From assembly GCA_963814985.1 (NCBI GenBank), contig CAWFFV010000057.1, positions 310,001-374,000 of the forward strand: a stretch of DNA of 64,000 nt, written 5' to 3'. Positions 45,033 through 53,556 of the stretch are shown here, in pieces. How positions within the stretch are numbered: position 1 is the first letter of the stretch; each line of letters begins with the position of its first letter. The notes beneath the pieces are model-generated. The model ran no database searches. It worked only from the letters and a program-made list of their open reading frames with translations, and was not told where the DNA came from. Origin of the DNA: CAWFFV01 sp963814985. GTDB lineage: Bacteria; Chloroflexota; Ktedonobacteria; Ktedonobacterales; Ktedonobacteraceae. The position numbers were made by a program, and so were the translations under genes.

Positions 45033-45690
45033 TCATAAGCCGCAGGATGAAATCTTGAGCAGGTAGAGGATACGAATGAGTATGACTGCCAGTTGTGTGC
45101 GTAGTAACCCCCAGCGTTGATGACGGCGTGCGGAGGTTTCGACTTCGTGGGTAAGAAGTACCACGGGTCCTATCTTGCCCATACGCTCGCTGTAATCTAC
45201 ATCTTCCATGAAGGGCCAGTCACGATGTCCTCTCCAGTTGCTCAAAGATACTCCGTCGGGTAAAGATGCCCTGGTCGCCTGTATAGCTTTTGGTGCGAAG
45301 CGAACGAGCGGTGACATTTTTGCAGATGCGTTGATAGATTGGATGTGGATTATCAAATCGCATACGGAAGGCTCCTCCCAGGATGTGCTCATCCTGCATT
45401 ACCGCAAAAAGTTCATGAAATCCCGCAGCCTCAGGGATAGTATCGGCATGGAGGAAGAGGAGAATATCACCGTGTGTTGCCTCTACACCTGCATTAAGTT
45501 GTCTGCCACGTCCACGTCTGGTCTTGATCACACGAGCATATTGACTGGCTTGCGCAATTGTGGCGTCATTGCTGCCTCCGTCCACAACGATGATCTCAGC
45601 ATCGGGTACATGCTTTTTCACTGCCAACAACGTACGCTCAATATATTTCTCTTCGTTAAGTGTTGGGATGATGATAGAGAGTTGAACCAT
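45033..45690 (-). CDS. Family 2 glycosyltransferase (TIGR04283-like), frame broken near 45232
   Basis: The protein starts MVQLSIIIPTLNEEKYIERT and has IIVVDGGSNDATIAQA, RGRGRQLNAGVEATHGDILL and FLHADTIP, the GT-A nucleotide-sugar core with its metal-binding DxD-type HAD. After FEQL the first frame ends at 45220. Dropping one G of the GG pair there restores GHRDWPFMEDVDYSERMG and VETSARRHQRWGLLRTQ, the conserved end of this subgroup, to a stop at 45033. It is adjacent to a close paralogue (45696-46379), 5 bases away, so the two are co-transcribed. Confidence 0.82.
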
Positions 45691-45695
45691 GCCCT

Positions 45696-46379
45696 TTACC
45701 TCACATCAAGATACATACGCTGTAATCGTGCTGGTGAGACACCGAGTTGGTAGAGCGTACGCAGATACCACATCCAGAGCACACTGCGTAATAAGCCGAT
45801 CTTCTCATGTCTGCGTGCTGATGTGATGACATATTGTGGTAGAAGGATAACCTTGCCGATCGTACGTAGCCGGGAAATAATCTCCAGATCCTCCATTAAA
45901 AGTTGTTCTGGATAGCCTCCAATGGCCTTAAAGCTGGTGGCACGTATAAAATATGCTTGATCTCCCGTAAAGAGTGTACGTAGACGTGAGCGCAGGTTAG
46001 TAAAAAAGGCCACGAGTCGGTATGGCCAGCGATTACAGTTAAAGCAGAGATGGAAGGCACCACCAACAACTTGTGGCGATTTGAAGGCTCGCTCAATGGC
46101 TTTCAATGCATCTGTGGGTAGTCGGGTATCGGCATGCAGAAAGATAAATACATCACCACTGGCGAGAGCAGCACCTGCGTTCATCTGCATTGCACGACCA
46201 CGTGGTGCAGAGAGAACACGACCGTATTGTTCGGCTATGGCAACTGTTCTATCGCAACTGCCACCATCGACAATCAGTAATTCGCAATCATGGGAGGCAC
46301 ACAGTTTAGTGAGGTGAGTAAGTTGGGTTTCCAGCGTCGTTTCCTCATTCAATACTGGCATAATGATCGAGAAGCGCAT
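45696..46379 (-). CDS. Family 2 glycosyltransferase (TIGR04283-like)
   Basis: The 227-residue protein begins MRFSIIMPVLNEETTLETQL after GCAGGAGG; the longer frame to 46472 lacks a ribosome-binding site. Motifs are LLIVDGGSCDRTVAIA, RGRAMQMNAGAALASGDVFI, FLHADTRLP, LLMEDLEIISRLR and VITSARRHEKIGLLRSVLWM. Paralogous to 45033-45690. In other genomes this family sits beside lipid or small-molecule sugar pathways; here a radical SAM gene lies directly upstream on the same strand. Confidence 0.88.
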   Translation of the reverse strand: MRFSIIMPVLNEETTLETQLTHLTKLCASHDCELLIVDGGSCDRTVAIAEQYGRVLSAPRGRAMQMNAGAALASGDVFIFLHADTRLPTDALKAIERAFKSPQVVGGAFHLCFNCNRWPYRLVAFFTNLRSRLRTLFTGDQAYFIRATSFKAIGGYPEQLLMEDLEIISRLRTIGKVILLPQYVITSARRHEKIGLLRSVLWMWYLRTLYQLGVSPARLQRMYLDVR

Positions 46380-46475
46380 TGTTTCCTCCTGCAGAGAGAC
46401 AGGGTGGCAATTAACAAAGCTACCCTGTGTAGAGCCTGTGGGTGACTGTGGGCGATGATAGAAAGCGCCCACAGT

Positions 46476-47888
46476 CTAAAGTGTGGTTGTTTGCTCTTGC
46501 TTTGTCCGGCGTGTGGGCAATGGTATGAATGCACTTTCCTGAGCATGAGGTTGAGCCGGGCGCATCTTCGCGTTGAGTGCGCAGAAAGACATTACACCCC
46601 TGGGAGATGCATTATGGAAACAACAGCGTTCTATGCGACTCATATCGATGTCGCTTTCGTCCATAAAAGGCTTGACAAAGAGTGTGAGCGTCTTGCGGCT
46701 CGTCCAGAATGAGGGATCGGTACCGATATGCGGCCAGAGCGTTTTCAGCAGTTTGAGACTACCACCAATGTTGGTAACCATCTGTGGGAGGACAGCAGCA
46801 CGGCCACGTGTGAGCATCCGCAGGGTCATATTTGGGCGTGGCCCTATGATTTCCATGAACTCATGTAGCGTAAAGTTCGGTGCGATAGGTTTGTATCCCT
46901 CTTTGGTATGCTTGAGTAGCGAGAAGGTATTACATAATGGTGATCCCTCGCCAACGGGGAAGAACAAATCCTGCGCTATCCCTGCCTGTTCTTCGATGAG
47001 CTTGAGTATTTCCGGCATACGTAATTTGCGGGGAGGGATTGCATTTTCCCCGTCGACTTCAAAGCGTCCAAAGGGTGTTGCAGCCTGAAAAGCAATGGCA
47101 CAGACGGTATCGGGATGTTGCCAGGCAAAGTGAATTACTTGCTGGATCTGGTCAGTGTTGAGGCCATCATAGAGGGAGACTGCCAGCGTTGAGGGCAACT
47201 TGACGCGTTCAAGGGCGGCAATAGCTTTCTGGCGTACCTCCCAGAGATCCTCAGCGCGCAGCTTAATGATATCTTCAGGGCGCGTACTGTCGAACTGCAA
47301 ATAGACCGAAGTGAAGCCCCACGTCACTAACTTCTCGGCGAAATCGGGTTCACGTGCCAGACGAATACCATTGCTTACCATTTCCAGGTGACCGAAGCCC
47401 TTACGTTTGACCATAGCCGCGATCTGATCCAGGTCTTTACGTACGGATGGCTCTCCACCGGATATCTGGAGTGAAATACCTTTGCCTTCCACTGCGATCA
47501 GTTGATCAAGTCGCATTTCGATTTCTTCTAGCGAATAGTCGCGCTCTGAGGGGCTGGAATAGGCATAACACATCGGACAACTGAGGTTGCAGCGCTCGGT
47601 AACCTCCAGGATTGCCAGGCCAGCAGGCTTACGTAGTGGAAAAGGAGAAAGTCCTTTAGAGATATCCGTATCTCCGCCATCGCCATAACGCTTGATCATA
47701 AGCTTTTCAACTTGAAATGATTTGCGGTAGTAGGTGGCATGAGAGCCAAGGTCGGTGTCTACGATCCCATGAGTAGGGCAGGTGCGCGTAAAGAAGACCT
47801 GTTCATTTTCACGTATCTCATAGCTCGCCGGAACAATCTCTCCGCAAGCTGAACAAATGCTACGAGTTTGCTTGAGGATTTCGGCCAA
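46476..47888 (-). CDS. Radical SAM protein with N-terminal Cys-rich segment (MJ0619/Tes-like group)
   Basis: The 4Fe-4S motif is CNLSCPMCY (CxxxCxxC), followed by the ISGGEPSVRKDL glycine-rich SAM site. Before it, SICSACGEIVPASYEIREN and RTCPTHG form a rubredoxin-like four-Cys site, as in MJ0619-like proteins, the group that includes archaeal tetraether lipid synthase. C-terminal CCFHNASPRGVMSFCALNA adds more cysteines for an auxiliary cluster. A TTG at 47888 with AAGGAGG correctly spaced is preferred to the ATG at 47915, whose codons 5-7 contain that same site. The two downstream glycosyltransferases hint at a lipid pathway, but this is inference. Confidence 0.82.
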   Translation of the reverse strand: MAEILKQTRSICSACGEIVPASYEIRENEQVFFTRTCPTHGIVDTDLGSHATYYRKSFQVEKLMIKRYGDGGDTDISKGLSPFPLRKPAGLAILEVTERCNLSCPMCYAYSSPSERDYSLEEIEMRLDQLIAVEGKGISLQISGGEPSVRKDLDQIAAMVKRKGFGHLEMVSNGIRLAREPDFAEKLVTWGFTSVYLQFDSTRPEDIIKLRAEDLWEVRQKAIAALERVKLPSTLAVSLYDGLNTDQIQQVIHFAWQHPDTVCAIAFQAATPFGRFEVDGENAIPPRKLRMPEILKLIEEQAGIAQDLFFPVGEGSPLCNTFSLLKHTKEGYKPIAPNFTLHEFMEIIGPRPNMTLRMLTRGRAAVLPQMVTNIGGSLKLLKTLWPHIGTDPSFWTSRKTLTLFVKPFMDESDIDMSRIERCCFHNASPRGVMSFCALNAKMRPAQPHAQESAFIPLPTRRTKQEQTTTL

Positions 47889-47992
47889 GATAGTCCTCCT
47901 TCTCTGTTGTCGCACATCGTTGGGTAGAGCATTGCTCTATCAGTACAGTATAGCCCATTTTCGGGAAGGGTGCCCCTACACGGCTTTCCCTA

Positions 47993-49366
47993 TCAAAGTG
48001 CTGCCTGTTTACGTAGCGATTGTAGCCCTTCACTGAAGTGAACTGGATAGGGCTGCTTCACGCAGAGAGCGCGATATTGCGTTGGAAGCATCTGAAGATT
48101 TTGTTGAGCCAGTTCACGAATTTCAGAGAGCGGAGGGAGGCTGCCTGGAATCATTTCGCCATTGCGCATCACCGGCCGCAGGAGACGCTGATAATTGTCT
48201 GGACGTGGCTCGTGTGAAAGTTGGATAATATCCTCTTCCCAGTGCGGATGGCGATAGATTTCTTTTTTGCCAGGCCAGGTGCTTTTGGGTCCTGCTAGCT
48301 TCATCTTAGGATATTCTGTTCCTGACTCATCCACATACCATACCTCTTTATAGACCGTACCCAGCGCACCGCCAGAAATGCCAAGTTCTGTCGAACCTGC
48401 ACCGCTACCCAATGTAGTGCCGATACCAAAAGAGTCAATAGCCGCTCCCGCCTCCAATAGTTCTGTGATTTTCCACTCATCAAGGTCACCGCTGGCAAGG
48501 ATACGTACATTTGTCAGATCGGCTTTGTCCAGTTGTTCACGTACATAGATACTATCAGCAACCAGATCTCCACTATCCAGACGTACAGCAGCCAGCGTAT
48601 GTCCCAATGTCTCCTGTGAGCGCACAGCTATCTCAATGGCGGTATGGATGGCACGGCGCGGGTCGTAGGTGTCGAGCAGAAGGGTATAGCGGTTGTAGGC
48701 TTTGGCAATAGCCTCAAACGCTTCCTCTTCTCTATCGAAGAGTTCAATAAGCGCATGCGGTACTGTACCCGTGGCGGGGAGACGGAACTCATAAGCGGCA
48801 TTCAGGAGAGATGTACTGGCACATCCTCCAATATAGGATGCTCGCGCAACCGTCATTGGCTCCTGGGCACGACGGAAGGCAAACTCTGCCACACGACGCG
48901 CATGACCCTGTTCTGCTGCATAGACAATGCGTGATGCCTTGGTCGCGATCAGCGTCGAAAGTCCGATGGCTTGCAGGAGGCCAGCTTCTAAAAGAATGGC
49001 CTCGCGAAATGGGGCAGTGATACGCATAATCGGCTCATGAGGGAAGGCTATCGAACCTTCGGGTAGAGCGAGAATCTCACCTGTAAAACGCAAGTTTGCC
49101 AGCTCGTCCAGAAATGCCAAATCATAATCGCGGATATGTGCGAGGAATTGTAACTCGTGAGGCGTGTAGCGAAATGACTGGACGAATTCCAGGGCAATTC
49201 CAGGCCGGCTACAAGCAAGTAGGCACCTCCGAAAGGAGCTGTGCGAAGTATAGAGATCAAAAGTGGTAAGACCATTGCGACTGCTGCGCCAGGAGACATA
49301 TGCAGAGTCAGGATGGTACATATCTGTCATCAATCCTGGATGAGCGTGGGGAGTACGACGATACAT
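47993..49366 (-). CDS. pncB: Nicotinate phosphoribosyltransferase
   Basis: The 457-residue protein (ATG at 49366 with GAGGGAAG upstream) shows LMTDMYHPDSAYVSWR, FVQSFRYTPHELQFL, YIGGCASTSLLNAAYEF, the catalytic histidine region ATGTVPHALIELFD, RLDSGDLVADSIYVREQLD and FGIGTTLGSG. It converts nicotinate and PRPP to nicotinate mononucleotide for NAD salvage. Upstream, TGTACATTGTACA near 49414 is a possible operator. The frame continues to 49444 without a better start. Confidence 0.9.
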   Translation of the reverse strand: MYRRTPHAHPGLMTDMYHPDSAYVSWRSSRNGLTTFDLYTSHSSFRRCLLACSRPGIALEFVQSFRYTPHELQFLAHIRDYDLAFLDELANLRFTGEILALPEGSIAFPHEPIMRITAPFREAILLEAGLLQAIGLSTLIATKASRIVYAAEQGHARRVAEFAFRRAQEPMTVARASYIGGCASTSLLNAAYEFRLPATGTVPHALIELFDREEEAFEAIAKAYNRYTLLLDTYDPRRAIHTAIEIAVRSQETLGHTLAAVRLDSGDLVADSIYVREQLDKADLTNVRILASGDLDEWKITELLEAGAAIDSFGIGTTLGSGAGSTELGISGGALGTVYKEVWYVDESGTEYPKMKLAGPKSTWPGKKEIYRHPHWEEDIIQLSHEPRPDNYQRLLRPVMRNGEMIPGSLPPLSEIRELAQQNLQMLPTQYRALCVKQPYPVHFSEGLQSLRKQAAL

Positions 49367-49574
49367 AGCAGTTCTTCCCTCTTTTCGGTTTCTTGTGATC
49401 ATTGAGTTAGTGTACATTGTACAATATCTATCGCATTCTTTCAACCCTTCTCGAATAATCCCAGGTAACAGATAATTTGTGGCTCCTGCGGCCCTGTCTC
49501 CTCCTGAATGTGGCAGAGGCGATTCTCATCACGCAATCGCATCACCAGATTTGCCAACTCAGTGAGCTTTTTTA

Positions 49575-49603
49575 TTGACAGAATTCGCCTTGTTGTGCAT
49601 ACT
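49575..49603 (+). promoter_or_regulatory. Promoter of the SGNH hydrolase gene with overlapping palindrome
   Basis: TTGACA (49575-49580) and CATACT (49598-49603) are 17 bases apart. An imperfect palindrome, GTTGTGCATACT with AGTATACAAC (49592-49617), covers the -10 box and start site and is a likely operator. It sits between pncB and this gene. Confidence 0.6.
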
Positions 49604-49638
49604 GTGCAGTATACAACTGTATTGAGGGGATAGAGTGT

Positions 49639-50364
49639 ATGAGTACCCGGAAACGTGCCCGGCGATGGATGCTGGGAGGCCTCATTTTGTTAGCCACTGT
49701 ACCGGGTTTGATCATCCGACGTCTGGTTCACTTATTTACGAGCGATGACCCTGCAACATGGGCAGAGGAGATCGCTGCATTCAAAATGCAGGATCGTCAT
49801 GATCCACCACCAGAGGGAGCCATCGTTTTTGTCGGCAGTTCCAGTATCAGATTTTGGAAGACACTAGAACAGGATATGGCTCCTATCCCCGTGATCAACA
49901 GGGGATTCGGCGGAGCAAAAATCAAACAGGTGATCTACTATGCAGGTCAGATCGTGATCCCTTACCAGCCGAGAGCGGTGGTTTTGTTTGCTGGTACGAA
50001 CGACCTGGGAGGGTTCAACACGAAGACAGCACAAGCTGTTTTTGAAGGCTACATCGAGTTTGTCACGATGGTTCATGCAGCTTTGCCGCAGATATCTATC
50101 TATTATGTTGCTATTACGCCTACTCCGTTGCGCTGGAAATACTGGCCTATTGCCTATGAGGCCAACCAATGTATCAAAGCTTACACTGAAACAGACAACC
50201 GACTATCTTTCATTGATATGACAAGCGAGATACTCGGACCAGATGGCCGACCAAAGCGCGAATTATTTATTTGGGATGGGCTACACCCAAGCACCAGAGG
50301 CTATATGCTCTGGGCATCGACCATCAAGCCGATCCTTGAGGGTGCTCTTTTTAAGCGACTATAA
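49639..50364 (+). CDS. SGNH/GDSL-type esterase, membrane-anchored
   Basis: The 241-residue protein has a basic N-terminus and a membrane helix (about 11-27), then the four SGNH blocks: IVFVGSSSIRFW (nucleophile Ser), NRGFGGAKI (Gly), LFAGTNDLGG (Asn) and FIWDGLHPSTRGY (Asp-His). It should hydrolyse esters at the outer face of the membrane. AGGGGA precedes the ATG. Confidence 0.88.
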   Translation: MSTRKRARRWMLGGLILLATVPGLIIRRLVHLFTSDDPATWAEEIAAFKMQDRHDPPPEGAIVFVGSSSIRFWKTLEQDMAPIPVINRGFGGAKIKQVIYYAGQIVIPYQPRAVVLFAGTNDLGGFNTKTAQAVFEGYIEFVTMVHAALPQISIYYVAITPTPLRWKYWPIAYEANQCIKAYTETDNRLSFIDMTSEILGPDGRPKRELFIWDGLHPSTRGYMLWASTIKPILEGALFKRL

Positions 50365-50655
50365 AGTGGGAATGAGAGATGATTTTGTTGAAGCGAAAAC
50401 TCATCCCAGAATGAGTTTACTTGAGGTTGTGAGTTCAGGTAAAATAGTAGTATAGACATAATAAGTTTTTGTAAAATCAGGAACCCTATCCCTTCGGACG
50501 GTGTGACTTCTGCCCGCCTGGTGTTTGTTCCACTTATTTGCTTTTGGAGACCAGAGAAGGCACTTTTTGCTGAGCAGAGTTTGTTTCCAAAACGTTTGCT
50601 CCAGGTTCTCCTGGGAAGTATAGGATAAGCATGGAAATTGCAAGGGAGGGCAACC

Positions 50656-51735
50656 ATGTCAGGACAGCATCGATGGACTATTGGTATCGCAACTGGTACG
50701 GGTATCCTTGGACTGACAGTAACCAGCGGTTTGGCAATGTTAGCGCATCGTTTCTTAGAGGAGTTTTCTCGCCCTCATAGGATGTTAGACAGTTCAGCAT
50801 TTACCTGGATGGTGCCTCAAGTTTCATATGAGCCAGCCACCTCTTATCAGCGTGCTTTGTTGTTTGAGACAAGCGACGGCACACTTCTTTGTGGAGATTT
50901 CTGGGCACAACCCCAACCTGCGCCTACGGTCATTCTTTGCCATGGCTACCGGGTATCGCGATCACACCTGCGCTCAGTGGCAGCGTTAGAGCACTCTCAC
51001 GGCTACAATGTGCTATTCTTTGACTTTCGCGGACATGGTGATAGTGATAGTGTGATGACAAGTGGTGGTAATGCGGAAGTAAAAGATCTTGAAGCTGCAT
51101 TGGAGGTTGCCCGTCAGCAACCTGAGACAATTCCGGGGAGAATCATTCTCCATGGCTTCTCTATGGGAGCATCTGTAGCTTTGCTCACTCCTCCCCATCC
51201 CGAAGTTGTTGCTATCATTGCCGATAGTCCCTATGCTCGTTCGGACGATATTCTGCGTCGCTTTGTCCAGTATCAACTGGCGAACGAAAGTGGTAAATGG
51301 TTCCCACCCTTGCAGCAAATTCGTCGTTTCTTACCGGCTCTTGCCTGGACAACTGTTGCGGTAAGCGCACTTGTCTTTCGTTTGCGCTTTGGCTATAACG
51401 TTGTTGCTCGTCCTGATGCAAGCTTCAAACGTTGGCAGGTACGCACCAAAGCAGCAAAAACTACTGTGGAGCCGAAAGAGCGTCCTATCCCAATCTTGCT
51501 CATTCACTCAGCAGGAGACGAGTTAATCCCAATAGAACACGCCCGCCAAATTGCAGCCGAGGCAGAGATGTACAATGTTCCACTGGAAACGTACTTTGTC
51601 GATGGTGTGACCCACTGTGGCGCTTATGGGTATGATCCACTGCAATATACGAGGGTGTTGCAAGAATTTCTTTCTCGTCACTTAAAGGACGATTTTCCTA
51701 CCCAACACAACAAAATAGACATAAATGACCGGTAA
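50656..51735 (+). CDS. Membrane-anchored alpha/beta hydrolase
   Basis: The 359-residue protein starts at the ATG at 50656 (GGGAGGG upstream). An N-terminal membrane helix (about 7-30) precedes the fold: VILCHGYRVSRSHL, FFDFRGHGDSD, ILHGFSMGASVAL (nucleophile Ser), LIHSAGDELIPIEHA (Asp) and GVTHCGAYG (His). The triad is complete. Similar in layout to 26095-27204. Substrate unknown. A TTG-initiated frame at 50638 is less likely. Confidence 0.87.
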   Translation: MSGQHRWTIGIATGTGILGLTVTSGLAMLAHRFLEEFSRPHRMLDSSAFTWMVPQVSYEPATSYQRALLFETSDGTLLCGDFWAQPQPAPTVILCHGYRVSRSHLRSVAALEHSHGYNVLFFDFRGHGDSDSVMTSGGNAEVKDLEAALEVARQQPETIPGRIILHGFSMGASVALLTPPHPEVVAIIADSPYARSDDILRRFVQYQLANESGKWFPPLQQIRRFLPALAWTTVAVSALVFRLRFGYNVVARPDASFKRWQVRTKAAKTTVEPKERPIPILLIHSAGDELIPIEHARQIAAEAEMYNVPLETYFVDGVTHCGAYGYDPLQYTRVLQEFLSRHLKDDFPTQHNKIDINDR

Positions 51736-51863
51736 AAGTCTTGCATCTTGGCAGTCTTCTATGCATAATTGCTAGTAGAAGGACTATTGCTTTAATATGC
51801 CGGCTGTACATTTTGGTCATAGATCCTTTTGTGGTCATTGGGAAGATGCCAGAGGAGCTAAGT

Positions 51864-52877
51864 ATGTTATCATCAGAAGATACAACATCACCGGTGAAAA
51901 GCGTTCAGACACCGGAAAATGTGCAATCAACAGAAGCTTTTGAACGATTGCCTCGTACGCCTGATCGTCGTGCTCTGTTGAGTGAGCGGCGGCAGAATAT
52001 ATTACAACAGAAGTATACCGATAGCCTGCCACAAGTGGCTGTTGATGCGAAAGCTGCCGGGCGGCAAATAGCGCAACTACGTGAAGAAAATAAGCGACTG
52101 CGCCTCGAACTGGAGGAAAAGCGTAGTGAAATACAGCAACTCCTCGACAAATATAATAGTATGCAAGCCGAGTTTGAGAGAGAGGCCCATGAAGAACATC
52201 AGGAGAATATAGAGTCTTATAAGAATCAACTGTATGAATCAATCGAAGCGTATAATAAGCTCAGAGAGATACATTTGCAATTGGAGCAGCGCTATCAGGA
52301 ACTCTCTCAGTCTTTCCATGATGCTACTGAAGAAGAGGCCCGCAAGATGGTGGCGGATGCAGCCAGGACGGTTGAACTCTCACTGACCAATACATCTGAT
52401 TTGCTACAAGATGTAGTGAAGACAGTGGAATTCCAGGTCAGGCAGGAAGAAGACAAACACCTTGTAGAGACACTGTACCTCAAGCGAGAAGTGCAACGAA
52501 TGGCTGAAGAGATAGCGCAAGAGCGTCAGCAGATTGATGAGGAACGACGAAACTTGCTTATCATGCAAAATACTGTTCGTGAGCAGGCCTTACTGCGCCA
52601 GAAAGCGTTACAATTCCGTTTACGTGCTCGTTGGCGGCTTGCTTCCGCAGCGACCACTGTCTGTTTGATGATTCTGTTAGTTGCCCTCCAGTTCACATTT
52701 CTCTACTTCTCCCATATACCCACAGCATCCACGATCTCCTTAGCTCTCCTGGATCCCATTGTGATCTGTATTATACTGACAATTATCCTGTCTGGTCCGC
52801 TGTCTATGCTCAAACAGTTATATATGCAGGTGTATGTAAACGCGGCGCATAAAAAACAAGGAAAGAAGAACACATAA
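51864..52877 (+). CDS. Coiled-coil protein with two C-terminal membrane helices
   Basis: From the ATG at 51864 (GAGGAG 7 bases upstream) the protein has 337 residues. Residues about 60-260 form a long charged coiled coil (AQLREENKRLRLELEEKRSE, IHLQLEQRYQELSQSF, EIAQERQQIDEERRNLL). Two hydrophobic helices follow (TTVCLMILLVALQFTFLY and DPIVICIILTIILSGPL) with a basic tail. It is probably a membrane-anchored cytoplasmic filament or adaptor. No family recognised. It is close behind the hydrolase gene on the same strand. Confidence 0.72.
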   Translation: MLSSEDTTSPVKSVQTPENVQSTEAFERLPRTPDRRALLSERRQNILQQKYTDSLPQVAVDAKAAGRQIAQLREENKRLRLELEEKRSEIQQLLDKYNSMQAEFEREAHEEHQENIESYKNQLYESIEAYNKLREIHLQLEQRYQELSQSFHDATEEEARKMVADAARTVELSLTNTSDLLQDVVKTVEFQVRQEEDKHLVETLYLKREVQRMAEEIAQERQQIDEERRNLLIMQNTVREQALLRQKALQFRLRARWRLASAATTVCLMILLVALQFTFLYFSHIPTASTISLALLDPIVICIILTIILSGPLSMLKQLYMQVYVNAAHKKQGKKNT

Positions 52878-52916
52878 CTCCTCAGGTCTGCTCGCTACCA
52901 CAGGTGGCTCACTCTC

Positions 52917-52993
52917 GTTTTATGTGGGTATTGTCGCCTGTGGAGGAGGTTGCGTCGCAACCTCCTCCACAGGCGACAATACCCACATAAAAC
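52917..52993. repeat. 38-bp perfect palindrome, member 2 of a related pair
   Basis: The arms 52917-52954 and 52956-52993 are perfect complements with a single central T. The core GTCGCCTGTGGAGGAGG is shared with 30733-30800, and the two differing positions are compensated on the other arm. It lies 39 bases after a gene end. Confidence 0.88.
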
Positions 52994-53556
52994 TCCTTAC
53001 GAAGTGCCAAAGGAGCTGGTTTTCAGTTCCTGCTAAATGCTGCTTGTACAGGTACATTGCTAAATTCATCAAAATTGAGCTTATGTCATAAATTACTGTT
53101 CTACAATATTTTATTGATACTGTACTTTGAACGACCTGATAGCAAGCTATTTTTACAATAGATATTAGTTTAGGAACTCTTGACTTTTTTATCAATCTGT
53201 GGCATATCATGTATGGATGTGCCTTCTAAAACCGCTTATCTTGCTCTCCTGGGTCCCTTACTGCCAAGTCATGCTGTTGAACTGTGGTAAGAAATCCGTT
53301 CCCAGGTTAAGATAAAACGTTTGATAAAGTCTCTTCATAAATTGAGGTGTTTCCCTGGGCAAAGCAGTATGAACATCATGTTGATTTGACATTTGTATCT
53401 GTATTAAGAAGGCGCACAATCATCTTCATGACATAAGCAGTTTTAACCTGTAACTTATGTTATGCCTCTCAAAATCTTGCTTGAAGGGCATGGCAAATGG
53501 ATGGGTTAACGAAAACCTGCTCATGCCGTTCAACCCTGACCATCGAATGGAGGTCC
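52994..53556. other. Intergenic region upstream of the propeller gene, no gene recognised
   Basis: This 563-base AT-rich stretch shows no plausible coding region; short frames have no ribosome-binding site or recognisable content. It should contain the promoter of the secreted propeller protein, but no consensus pair stands out. Confidence 0.4.
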
